Source: Streptomyces novaecaesareae
GTDB taxonomy: Bacteria; Actinomycetota; Actinomycetes; Streptomycetales; Streptomycetaceae
Assembly (NCBI RefSeq): GCF_000716875.1
Contig: NZ_JNWQ01000079.1
Coordinates: 1 to 31,827, forward strand
Reading direction: 5' to 3'
Length of the DNA: 31,827 nt
Part shown: positions 9,301 to 18,702 of the stretch, one piece after another
Position numbering within the stretch: the first letter of the stretch is position 1
Layout: each line of letters starts with the position of its first letter
Notes under the pieces: generated by a model
Told to the model about the DNA's origin: nothing
Databases searched by the model: none
Seen by the model: the letters and a program-made list of their open reading frames with translations, nothing else
Made by a program: the position numbers and the translations under genes

Positions 9301-10144
9301 TCTCGATGGCGGTGCCGTAGGCGAGGGCGAGGATGAGCGCCAACCTCGGTTCCCGGACGTGTTGTTCGCCGGGGGCGCGCAGGTGGTCGTCCTCGCGGAG
9401 GCCGGCGAGGTAGTCGCGGTTGGTGACGTCGGGGCCTCGGCGGAGGCCGTGCAGGACGGCGCAGATCCGCTTGAGGGCGAAGGTTTCGCCGAGTTCGTCC
9501 AGCACCGGCAGTCGGTCGAGGATGTCGCGGACGCCCTCGGGATCGGCGAGGTCCTCGTGCTGGTCGAGCCAGCGGTGGTAGAGCCACCAGCCGACGGGCG
9601 CGGCGGAGTCGGGGCGGGTGCGGGTGCGGTGGGTGAGCAGGTCGTAGGACTCGATGAACTGCTCGTAGGCCGCCCGGTCGCCCTCGGGTGCGGGCGACGG
9701 CTGGAGGTCGGTCGGGCGGACGGTCGCCCGGGCGGCGGCCAGGTGCAGGGAGCGGACCCGGTAGAGGAAGGGGGCGACCGCCAGCAGTGCGGCCTCGGCC
9801 GGGTAGAGGTCGAGGGGGCCGTCGCCGAGCAGCCAGCTGACGCGCGAGGCGAAGCGGACGGCGATCCCGGGGTCCTGCCAGGGGTCGTCCACGAGGTCCA
9901 CCGAGTCCCGCAGCCGGGCGAGTTCGCGGACGGCCGCGAGTGCGGCCCGCTTGTACGGCGCTGCGTCCCGCTCGGCCCGTACGTGCTGCCAGGCGCGGCA
10001 CTCGTCCGCGCTCTGCACCCAGGGGTCGTCCTGCTCCGGGACGGCCCGTGGACGCGGCCCGCCCAGGTACAGGTTCTCGATGTGCCCGGCCTGGACGGTG
10101 TCCCCGTGGACGGTGCCGTTCATCGTGTTCGAGCTGTCGACCAC
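6338..10144 (-). CDS. Large Hsp90-type (GHKL) ATPase with inactive-HD-like N-terminus and tandem C-terminal winged-helix-like repeats, 1268 aa
   Basis: The ATPase core at about residues 400-570 carries all Hsp90-type Bergerat motifs: the N box ELYQNALDACRYRR (~404-418), DNGVGM (~457), NSRFGIGVLSYFMLADEIRV (~503), and GTTVRLYL (~562). Before it lies an all-helical region (~50-370) that I read as an inactive HD-type domain: no HD pair is visible although the layout resembles it. The extreme N-terminus has the short motif NGTVHGDTVQAGHIENL. After residue ~900 come at least six repeats of 58-67 residues, each ending in a helix-turn-helix-like segment such as AEVVERLMAVGI or EELAARLKACGI. I prefer the GTG at 10144, which follows GGGGAGGGG, over the upstream start at 10219. 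From memory, this domain set occurs in predicted NTP-dependent bacterial conflict systems, often annotated only as 'HD domain-containing'. It is not a chaperone by length or context. Function is inferred. Confidence 0.8.
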   Translation of the reverse strand: MVDSSNTMNGTVHGDTVQAGHIENLYLGGPRPRAVPEQDDPWVQSADECRAWQHVRAERDAAPYKRAALAAVRELARLRDSVDLVDDPWQDPGIAVRFASRVSWLLGDGPLDLYPAEAALLAVAPFLYRVRSLHLAAARATVRPTDLQPSPAPEGDRAAYEQFIESYDLLTHRTRTRPDSAAPVGWWLYHRWLDQHEDLADPEGVRDILDRLPVLDELGETFALKRICAVLHGLRRGPDVTNRDYLAGLREDDHLRAPGEQHVREPRLALILALAYGTAIETTALPDIVAEHLGIPHEVDLADLCRTLELAVWGGSYDLPVLRAECRHEAVVEGLREYTARADELLHAVRRVLTSHPLPTRLASDEAAPAAGAFTGWARFRLDERRVRSLLMGVELYRDRDLAVRELYQNALDACRYRRARTEYLDRTNTLGARFTYDGRIEFRQGVDEHGRAYLECQDNGVGMGESELRGVFSNAGARFAEQLDFKLERAEWRKADPPVELYPNSRFGIGVLSYFMLADEIRVTTCRMDATGRLGPQLDVSIYGPSHLFRITEREDSCRKPGTTVRLYLRGDIDLGDSWSALDVLERLLGIAEFRTTVAHGERRSVWEPGVFRPRSAPENETFGLNARGVTVSWNDAPEGAHVIWCEEGGALLVDGLLVESEVKRGVFSPRSNSLIGAVVNLSGRFAPGRISVDRRRVIDDVSRTVGALLADGAGELVRSDSGLFGMEWVGRLTDDCIQLAELVAAEAVRQGCRLESHGIAFDLGRAGLFPADRRILGYIGIGRDPEESGRNQASATPSDHVLLWRLMAHGRTDRLELLEGVSAGALLIRNIRLARPSDSAFLLARGSRRQARTWRESVSESWLTEVAIELGLTHDEVSRRAAALGLEDDDERASRPRGDEDDSPIGVAELFEIWKFGGAPMEEVVERLADHGIVVSAEVSKMAAAMVADPVLLRGLKGVPVFGTPFERDGSVAPGHLAKASSVLGMSTAEVCGAFAKYGIAADATGLPDFPSSNDVRSLSVRLDGMSPWLNRSGAAPVIHVLEAAATESISVAEVVERLMAVGIPGPSLPADASAKDVELFRDRGSRFRWIEGLSYVWLFAVVGRGVFTLQEAIDRYRAYGFHVPMAVPEVNTLLDFQLLSGHGPMKWPATEVGSLVPFADLIMAASAIGRNPEELAARLKACGIPVSSEKLPADVSLRQAEDLVRLFARSSSRPSSLALLLREADRLGRSARQIHAWLHEWGVVDRDLADVVRAALARVPMADPS

Positions 10145-10196
10145 CGCTTGTGCCCCTCCCCAAGTGCAGGGGAACGAGCGTAGGGCAAACCCAGGG

Positions 10197-10667
10197 TCAG
10201 GACGCCGTCGTGGGCTCAATGGTGAGGGTGACCCGCTTGGCGTCGGCCGCGGCCGACGGGGCGGCGCCGATGTTGGTGACGGTGGCGGTCAGGACGGCCT
10301 CGGCGCCGGGGATCCAGTTGAAGGTCTTGGACTGGACGACGAACTGTCGTTGCTGCCGTGTCCCGTCGCAGGTCACGTCCGTCTCGGCTGTCCGGCTGGA
10401 GCCGAAGCCGATCGCGGAGGAGTCCTGGGGGTCCTTCTGCTCGACGGAGACGGTGAGGGAGCGGGCTTCGGCCGCGACCGTGCAGAGGTAGCCGACGTCG
10501 ACGCGGACCTTTCCCGGCTGTTTCGGGTCGACCGTGGCGTCACCGAGCGTGACCGTGGTGGCGGCGGGGGACGGGTCGGTGACGTCGGCGGCCCCGGCGG
10601 CCCCGATGGGGGCGGAGAGGGCGGCGAGGGACGAGGTGAGTACCGTCAGGACCATCCAACGATGCAC
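10197..10667 (-). CDS. Small secreted protein, DUF6299-like, 156 aa
   Basis: The GTG at 10665-10667 follows GGGAGGTTGCC. The first ~32 residues form a signal peptide (hydrophobic VLTVLTSSLAALSA, then GAAGAADV). The mature part is an all-beta domain with two cysteines, one in VRVDVGYLCTVAAEA and one in AETDVTCDGTRQQRQFVV, likely joined by a disulfide. The pattern G-Y-x-C ... G-x-x-x-R ... V-x-C-D-G is what I recall for DUF6299 of Streptomyces; I am not certain. Its stop lies 52 bases before the GTG of the Hsp90-type ATPase gene on the same strand, so the two may be co-transcribed, although a secreted protein has no obvious role beside a cytoplasmic ATPase. Confidence 0.7.
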   Translation of the reverse strand: MHRWMVLTVLTSSLAALSAPIGAAGAADVTDPSPAATTVTLGDATVDPKQPGKVRVDVGYLCTVAAEARSLTVSVEQKDPQDSSAIGFGSSRTAETDVTCDGTRQQRQFVVQSKTFNWIPGAEAVLTATVTNIGAAPSAAADAKRVTLTIEPTTAS

Positions 10668-10714
10668 GGCAACCTCCCTGGACTGAGGACGTGGTGCGGC
10701 CGACGCTAACCGCC

Positions 10715-10728
10715 CGGCCGAACGGCCG
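10715..10728. terminator. Short hairpin after the nitrate operon
   Basis: CGGCCG (10715-10720) and CGGCCG (10723-10728) pair around AA, 92 bases past the narK stop on the minus strand. The stem is short; this is a weak terminator candidate for the end of the nitrate operon. Nothing else is seen in the 152-base gap. Confidence 0.3.
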
Positions 10729-10819
10729 CTCGCCGAGCCAATCCGATGGTCACACCAACGGCCCAGCACCCCGTCCCCGACGCCCCGACCCAACACCCCG
10801 CCCCAGCCCCCGCCGCCCC

Positions 10820-12157
10820 TCAGCGTCGCCGGAGCCAGACCGCCCAGGTCAGCACCGAGCAGAACACGTACGCCGCCAGGAACCCCAGGTAGGCCGCGTC
10901 CCCGTTGTGGCTGGCGAGGAAGGACTGCCGGAACGCCAGGTTCACCAGCACCCCGCCGAACGCCCCGATCGCCCCCGCGAGCCCGATCAGTGCCGCGGAG
11001 CGGCGCCGGGAGGCGTTCTCGGCAGCCGTCGGGTCGGCGCCGGCCGCGACCGCCGAGCGGGCGAGGGCCTGGTAGTGCGCCGGGATCATCTTGTACGTGG
11101 AGCCGTTGCCGATGCCGCTGAGCACGAAGAGGGCGATGAACCCGGCCAGGAACAGTGGCAGCGAGCCCGCCCGCGACGCGGCCAGGACGACGGCCGTCCC
11201 GGCGCCCATGGCGAGGAAGGTGCACAGGGTGACGACCGCCCCGCCGTACCGGTCGGCGAGCCGTCCGCCGACCGGCCGCAGCAGCGAGCCGAGCAGCGGC
11301 CCGAGGAAGGTGAGCGCCGCCGCCTTGACCGGGGTGTCGAAGCGCTCGTGGAACTGCACCTGGAGTACCTGCCCGAAGGCGAAGCCGAAGCCGATGAACG
11401 AGCCGAACGTCCCGATGTACAGCGTGGAGACGGCCCAGCCGTACGGGTCGCGGGCGACCTCGCGCAGCGCCCGCCCCTCCCCCGGAGCGGAGGCCGCCAC
11501 CGCCAGGTTGTCCATCCGCCACCACGCCCCCGCCGCCGCGAGCACGATCAGCGGCAGGTAGAGCAGCGGCAGCAGCCGGGGGTGGGTGGCGCCGGCGGTG
11601 GCCAGCACCAGCAGTCCGAGCAACTGCACCGCCGGGACGCCGAGGTTGCCGCCGCCCGCGTTGATGCCCAGCGCCCAGCCTTTGAGCCGGTGCGGGTAGA
11701 AGGCGTTGATGTTGGCCATCGAGGAGGCGAAGTTGCCGCCGCCGACGCCCGCCACGCAGGCGACGGCCAGCAGTGTCCCGTACGACACCCCGGGTTCCAG
11801 CACGAGGGCGGCGAGCCCGGTGGGGACGAGCAGCAGCAGGGCGCTGATCACCGTCCAGGTGCGGCCGCCGAAGCGGGCGACGGCGAAGGTGTACGGCAGG
11901 CGCAGCAGGGCGCCGAGTGCGGTGGGGAGCGCGGTGAGGGTGAACTTGCCTGCGGTGTCGATGTGGTACTGGGGCCCGAGGAAGAGGACGAGCACCGACC
12001 AGAGGCTCCACACCGAGAAGCCGATGTGTTCGGAGAGCACGGAGAAGATCAGGTTGCGGCGGGCGATCCGGGCGCCGGCGCGCTCCCAGAACTCCTCGTC
12101 CTCCGGGTCCCAACTCTCCAGCGGGGTGGGCTTTCTCGCGTCGAGGACGGTGCTCAT
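10820..12157 (-). CDS. narK: NarK-type nitrate/nitrite transporter (MFS)
   Basis: This 445-residue protein has about twelve hydrophobic segments of a major facilitator. It carries the nitrate/nitrite porter signatures: GGGNFASSMANINAFYPHRL in the fifth helix region and GIGNGSTYKMIPAHY in the eleventh (the conserved glycine-rich G-x-G-N-x-S/T-x-x-M-I-P pattern). The N-terminal cytoplasmic segment WDPEDEEFWERAGARIARRN is typical of actinobacterial NarK. It imports nitrate for the reductases encoded upstream in the same operon and may also export nitrite. Its ATG overlaps the nirD stop by 4 bases (ATGA), indicating translational coupling. It is the last gene of the five-gene operon. Confidence 0.93.
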   Translation of the reverse strand: MSTVLDARKPTPLESWDPEDEEFWERAGARIARRNLIFSVLSEHIGFSVWSLWSVLVLFLGPQYHIDTAGKFTLTALPTALGALLRLPYTFAVARFGGRTWTVISALLLLVPTGLAALVLEPGVSYGTLLAVACVAGVGGGNFASSMANINAFYPHRLKGWALGINAGGGNLGVPAVQLLGLLVLATAGATHPRLLPLLYLPLIVLAAAGAWWRMDNLAVAASAPGEGRALREVARDPYGWAVSTLYIGTFGSFIGFGFAFGQVLQVQFHERFDTPVKAAALTFLGPLLGSLLRPVGGRLADRYGGAVVTLCTFLAMGAGTAVVLAASRAGSLPLFLAGFIALFVLSGIGNGSTYKMIPAHYQALARSAVAAGADPTAAENASRRRSAALIGLAGAIGAFGGVLVNLAFRQSFLASHNGDAAYLGFLAAYVFCSVLTWAVWLRRR

Positions 12158-12513
12158 GCCGCACTCTCCTCGACGCAGACCCGCACCGGCCAGCGCCGCA
12201 GCACGGCGGGGGTGCCGTCGGGGGCGGTGTCCTCGTCCAGGCAGCGCCCGTCGGTGAGGTCGTAGACCTGCTTGTACATCGGGGAGATGAGGGTCGGCCG
12301 GTCGCCGCGGTTGCCGAGCAGGCCCCGGGAGAGGACGGGGGCGCCGCTGAACGGGTCGAGGTTGTCGACGGCGTAGAGCGTTCCGGCGCGGTCGCGGAAC
12401 AGTGCGACCTGTTCGGTGTCGGGCAGCAACACCGCGACGCCGCGGCCGGGTTGCAGGTCGGCGAGGGTGCAGACGGTCTGCCAGCTGCTTCCGTCGTGGA
12501 TCTGTACGGTCAC
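12154..12513 (-). CDS. nirD: NirD, small subunit of assimilatory nitrite reductase
   Basis: This 119-residue protein starts at a GTG (12511-12513) that overlaps the nirB stop (GTGA). It has the Rieske-like fold sequence of NirD: WQTVCTLADLQPGRGVAVLL, VALFRDRAGTLYAVDNLDPF, and SPMYKQVYDLTDGRCLDED. The cysteine/histidine ligands of a true Rieske cluster are absent (NLDPFSGAPVL where C-x-H would be), as in E. coli NirD, so it is structural rather than an iron-sulfur protein. It partners NirB in the six-electron reduction of nitrite to ammonium with NADH. It sits between nirB and narK with overlaps on both sides. Confidence 0.93.
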   Translation of the reverse strand: MTVQIHDGSSWQTVCTLADLQPGRGVAVLLPDTEQVALFRDRAGTLYAVDNLDPFSGAPVLSRGLLGNRGDRPTLISPMYKQVYDLTDGRCLDEDTAPDGTPAVLRRWPVRVCVEESAA

Positions 12514-15158
12514 GGGGTGAGCACCTCCAGTCGGGGCCCGGCGACGAACACCGGGGAGTCGAGGGTGTGGCCGGCCTCGCCGGGGCGGGCGGGGCGGATC
12601 TGGCCGCGTTCGGGGACGAAGGTCACGGCCGGGTCGGGGGTGCCGGGCGCGTTGACGAAGGAGGCGAAGCGCCGCAGCCGTTCGGGGTCGGCGAGGGTCT
12701 CGGCCCATTCGTCGCGGTAGCCGCCGATGTGACGCTCCATCAGTTCATCCAGCTCGGCGGCGATGCCGAGCGAGTCGTCCAGGACGACGGCCCGCAGGTG
12801 GTCCAGGCCGCCTTCCAGCCGTTCCAGCCAGACCGAGGTGCGTTCCAGGCGGTCGGCGGTGCGGATGTAGAACATCAGGTAGCGGTCGATGGTGCGCAGG
12901 AGCGTCTCGCGGTCCAGGTCGGCCGCCAGCAGGTCGGCGTGGCGTGGTGTCATGCCGCCGTTGCCGCCGACGTAGAGGTTCCAGCCGGCCGAGGTGGCGA
13001 TGATGCCGAAGTCCTTGCTCTGCGCCTCCGCGCACTCGCGGGCGCAGCCGGAGACGGCGGCCTTGAGCTTGTGCGGGGAGCGCAACCCCCGGTAGCGCAG
13101 CTCCAGTTCGATGGCGAGGGCGGTGGAGTCCTGGACGCCGAAGCGGCACCAGGTCTCGCCGACGCAGGACTTCACGGTACGCAGCGATTTGCCGTAGGCG
13201 TGCCCGGACTCGAAGCCGGCGTCGACCAACTTGCGCCATATGACGGGGAGTTGGTCGACGGTCGCGCCGAACATGTCGATCCGCTGACCGCCGGTGATCT
13301 TGGTGTAGAGGCCGTGGTCGCGGGCGATCTCGCCGATCGTGATCAGGCCCTCGGGGGTGATCTCGCCGCCGGGCACCCGGGGCACGACCGAGTACGAGCC
13401 GTTGCGCTGCAGGTTGGCGAGGAAGTGGTCGTTGGAGTCCTGCAGTGCGCCCTGTTCGCCGTCCAGGATGTGGCCGTTGCCGAGGCTGGCCAGGACGGAG
13501 GCGACGGTCGGCTTGCAGATCTCGCAGCCCTCGCCGCCGCTGCCGTGCCTGGCCAGCAGTTCGGAGAAGCTCGTCAGCCCGGTGACCCGGACGATCTCGT
13601 ACAACTCGGCCCGGGTGTGGGCGAAGTGCTCGCACAGGCCCTTGGTGGTGCTGACCCCGGCGGCCTCCAGCTCCTCGGTGACGACGGTGCCGAGCTGCTT
13701 GAGGCAGCTGCCGCAGCCGGTGCCGGCCCGGGTGCACTTCTTGACGGCGGTGACGCTGTCGGCGCCCTGCTCGCGGACGGCGGCGCGCACCGCGCCCTGG
13801 GTGACGTTGTGGCAGGAGCAGAGCACCGCGTCGTCGGGCAGGGCGACGGGCCCGGCGGCGGCGAAACCACCGGGCAGGACGAGCTGTTCGGGCGCGACGG
13901 TGAGCGGCTTGCCGCCGACGGCGAGCGGGCGCAGGATGCCGTAGCCCTCGGTGTCGCCGACCAGCACGCCGCCGAGCAGCGCGCCGTCGGCGCCGATGAC
14001 GAGCTTGCGGTAGACGCCGCTGCGGCTGTCGCTGTAGAGCACGTCGAGGGCGCCCTCGGCGGTGCCGTGCGGGTCGCCGAAGCTGGCGACGTCCACGCCG
14101 AGCAGCTTGAGCTTGGTGGAGGTGTCGGCGCCGGTGAAGCCCTCGCCGGTGGGGCCCGCGCCCTCGCCGGTGGAGCCCGCGCCTTCACCGTCGAGCTCCG
14201 CGAGGGTGCGCGCCGCCGTCTCGGCCATCTGGTAGCCGGGGGCGACCAGGCCGTAGACCCGGCCGTCGACGGCCTGGGCGCATTCGCCGATGGCGAGGAC
14301 CGCCGGGTCCTCGGTGCGGCAGTGCGCGTCGACCACCACGCCACCGCGCGCGCCGACCGGCAGTCCGCAGTCCCGGGCGAGCTGGTCGCGGGCGCGCACG
14401 CCGGCCGAGAACACCACGAGGTCGGCGGGCAGTTCGCGTCCGTCGGACAGGGCGAGACCGCGGACCGTGCCGTCCGGGCCGGTGAGCACGCCGCTCGCGC
14501 CCGCACTGGTGTGGACGGTGACGCCGAGCTCCTCGATCTTGCGGCGCAGCGCCGCGCCGCCGCCGTCGTCGACCTGGACGGCCATCAGCCGGGGCGCGAA
14601 CTCCACCACGTGGGTGTCCAGTCCGCCGGCCCGCAGCGCGCCGGCCGCCTCCAGACCGAGCAGCCCGCCGCCGACGACCACGCCCGTCCGGGCGGCTTCG
14701 GCCTCGGCGCGGATCGCGTCGACGTCCTCGATGGTGCGGTAGACGTGGCAGCCGGGGGCGTCCGTCCCCGGCACCGGCGGCACGAAGGGCACCGAGCCGG
14801 TGGCCAACACCAGGGCGTCGTAATGGACTTCGGCCCCGGAACGGGTGCGCACCAGCTGCCGGTCGCGGTCGATCGCGGTGGCCGGATCGCCCAGGCGCAG
14901 GTCGATGCCGTTCTCGGCGAGGAAACCGGCCGGGCAGAGTGCGAGGTCCTCGGCGGTGCTGCCGGAGAACAGTGCGCTGAGGTGGACCCGGTCGTAGGCG
15001 GGCCGGGGCTCCTCGGCGAGCACGGTGACCCGCCAGGCGCGCGCGGCCGGCTGCTCGGCCCAGGCCTCCAGGAAACGCTGGCCGACCATGCCGTGGCCGA
15101 CCAGGACGAGGTCGCGGACACCGGCGAGGTCCCGGGTACTGCGGTGGTCAGTGGTCAA
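12510..15158 (-). CDS. nirB: NirB, large siroheme subunit of NADH-dependent nitrite reductase, 882 aa
   Basis: NirB reduces nitrite to ammonium in the cytoplasm. The N-terminal half is an FAD/NAD(P)H module (LVLVGHGMVGQRFLEA; GVVVGGGLLGLEAAGAL). Around residues 447-485 is a BFD-like [2Fe-2S] site (LCSCHNVTQG and CTRAGTGCGSC). The C-terminal half is a sulfite/nitrite reductase domain whose 4Fe-4S/siroheme ligands are in CVGETWC (~670) and CARECAEA (~706). I chose the TTG at 15156-15158: it follows GGAG by 7 bases, overlaps the upstream stop (TTGA) and gives the expected length; no ATG or GTG fits. The linker near residues 320-345 has a heptad-like insertion (GEGAGST, GEGAGPT, GEGFTGA). Confidence 0.95.
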   Translation of the reverse strand: MTTDHRSTRDLAGVRDLVLVGHGMVGQRFLEAWAEQPAARAWRVTVLAEEPRPAYDRVHLSALFSGSTAEDLALCPAGFLAENGIDLRLGDPATAIDRDRQLVRTRSGAEVHYDALVLATGSVPFVPPVPGTDAPGCHVYRTIEDVDAIRAEAEAARTGVVVGGGLLGLEAAGALRAGGLDTHVVEFAPRLMAVQVDDGGGAALRRKIEELGVTVHTSAGASGVLTGPDGTVRGLALSDGRELPADLVVFSAGVRARDQLARDCGLPVGARGGVVVDAHCRTEDPAVLAIGECAQAVDGRVYGLVAPGYQMAETAARTLAELDGEGAGSTGEGAGPTGEGFTGADTSTKLKLLGVDVASFGDPHGTAEGALDVLYSDSRSGVYRKLVIGADGALLGGVLVGDTEGYGILRPLAVGGKPLTVAPEQLVLPGGFAAAGPVALPDDAVLCSCHNVTQGAVRAAVREQGADSVTAVKKCTRAGTGCGSCLKQLGTVVTEELEAAGVSTTKGLCEHFAHTRAELYEIVRVTGLTSFSELLARHGSGGEGCEICKPTVASVLASLGNGHILDGEQGALQDSNDHFLANLQRNGSYSVVPRVPGGEITPEGLITIGEIARDHGLYTKITGGQRIDMFGATVDQLPVIWRKLVDAGFESGHAYGKSLRTVKSCVGETWCRFGVQDSTALAIELELRYRGLRSPHKLKAAVSGCARECAEAQSKDFGIIATSAGWNLYVGGNGGMTPRHADLLAADLDRETLLRTIDRYLMFYIRTADRLERTSVWLERLEGGLDHLRAVVLDDSLGIAAELDELMERHIGGYRDEWAETLADPERLRRFASFVNAPGTPDPAVTFVPERGQIRPARPGEAGHTLDSPVFVAGPRLEVLTP

Positions 15159-16374
15159 CGCGCTACTCCAGTCATGGCGGTTCCTCCGGTGAGCAGGTGC
15201 AGGGGGTGGCCGGCGAGTGCGCCGTCGTCGGCGAAGGCGCCGGCCAGCGCGTCCACGGTGGCCAGGTCGCCGAGCAGGATGGCGCCGACCAGGCGGTCGC
15301 CGCGCAGGACGAGCTTCTTGTAGCTGCCGCGGGTGGCGTCGGTGAGCCGCAGCACGTCGAGGCCCGGGTCGAGGGTCTCGTCCACGGTGCCGAAGGCCGC
15401 GTACTCCAGGCCGCCGGTGCTGAGCCGGGCGCGCGGGCGGGTGCCGGGGTAGCGGGCGTCCGGCTCGGCGCCGGAGAGCCGGCGGGCGAGCACGTCGGCT
15501 TGCTCCCAGGCGGGCCCGGCCAGTCCGTGGACGGTGCCGCGGTGTTCGGCGCAGTCCCCGACGGCGTACACGTGCGGGGCGACGGACAGGCCGTCGTCCA
15601 CCAGCACGCCGGTGGCGACGGGCAGTCCGGCGGCGTGTGCGAGCGCGGTGCGCGGGCGGGTGCCGCAGGCCAGCACGACCAGGTCGCAGTCGAGCCGGTA
15701 GCCGTTGGCGAGTTCGACGGCGCCGACCTTCTCGCCGCCGTGTACGGCCCGGGCCCGGTTGCCGGTGTAGCAGTCGACGCCGAGCGTCCGCAGCCGCTCC
15801 CGCAGCACCTCCGCCGCCTCGGCATCGAGTTGACGCTCGATCAGGTACGGTGCCTGGTGGATGATTTCGGTGCGGACGCCGAGCGCGGCCAGCGCCCGGG
15901 CCGCGCTCACCCCGAGCACCCCGCCGCCGATCACCACGGCCCGCCGGGCGCCGACGGCGTCCTCGGCGAGGCGGGCGCAGTCCTCCAGGGTGCGCAGCGT
16001 GTGGACGCCTTCGGCCAGGCCGTACCCGTCGGTGCGGCGCAGTCCGCGCACGGGCGGCAGCACCGGGTTGGCGCCGGTGGCCAGCACCAGTTCGTCCCAC
16101 TCCTCGACGGTGCCGTCCGCGAGCCGCAGCGTCCGGGCGGCCGGATCGAGTGCGACGACCTCACAGCCAGGCCGGGCCGTCGCCCCGCCGAGCGGCAGCG
16201 CGATCGACTCCGCGTCGTAGCGCCCGGTCAGCACCTCGGCGAGCAGAACCCGGTTGTACGGGGCGCGCGGCTCGGCGCCGTACACGGTGACGGTGCCGGG
16301 CCCGCCGAGCGCGCCGTACCGTTCGGCGAAGCGGGCGGCCGCCATGCCGCCGCCGACCACGGCGATCCTCGGGG

Positions 16375-16378
<4 letters not shown>
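15155..16378 (-). CDS. FAD/NAD(P)-dependent oxidoreductase, probable electron donor for nitrate reductase, 407 aa
   Basis: Two dinucleotide-binding folds are visible: MTPRIAVVGGGMAAARFAER at the N-terminus for FAD and AVVIGGGVLGVSAARALAAL near residue 145 for NAD(P)H. Other family marks are LVLATGANPVLPPV and HVYAVGDCAEH (the FAD-binding G-D). It resembles the N-terminal reductase half of NirB and rubredoxin-type reductases but has no iron-sulfur motif. Its ATG overlaps the stop of the nitrate reductase gene (ATGA) and its stop overlaps the TTG of nirB. Lying between the two reductases, it most likely passes electrons from NAD(P)H to the molybdenum enzyme, as the separate NasC/NasB subunits do elsewhere; this role is inferred. 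Confidence 0.85.
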
Positions 16379-18510
<2,132 letters not shown>

Positions 18511-18652
18511 GCCGAGAAAGGTGGCGGCCCGCTGTTTCGCGACCGGGTCACCGATGTTGCGGGCGCGGTACGCCTCGCTCACGGCACTTCGGCACCGGGG
18601 TGCACGGCCGGACATCTGCCGTAACCGGAACGGCACTTTCGCTTACCGGCAG

Positions 18653-18690
18653 GTGACGGCCGGGCAATGCCCCCGTAACAGGAGCGCCGC
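18653..18690. promoter_or_regulatory. GlnR-like box between the nitrate operon and nnaR
   Basis: GTGAC (18653-18657) and GTAAC (18675-18679) are two perfect a-type GTnAC half-sites exactly 22 bases apart. The intervening b-site position (18664-18668) reads GCAAT, three of five against GAAAC, and the final b-site (18686-18690) is poor. The spacing matches the known actinobacterial GlnR pattern GTnAC-n6-GAAAC-n6-GTnAC-n6-GAAAC. A third GTAAC lies at 18621-18625 outside this register. GlnR is the established nitrogen activator of these gene families, so the site is plausible but not proven. Confidence 0.45.
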
Positions 18691-18702
18691 AGGCTGACCG
18701 CC

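Noticed and set aside
8342..10183. 613-codon plus-strand open frame opposite the N-terminal half of the Hsp90-type ATPase gene
   Set aside because: Low-complexity antisense translation without motifs; the minus-strand frame carries clear GHKL motifs.
12154..12513. NirD considered as a true Rieske protein
   Set aside because: The cysteine and histidine ligands of the 2Fe-2S cluster are absent, as in E. coli NirD.
12402..15323. 973-codon open frame on the plus strand opposite nirB
   Set aside because: It is the antisense of nirB, rich in Val/Gly/Ala/Asp/Gln as expected from reversed high-GC codons, with no recognisable domain; nirB on the other strand has full motifs.
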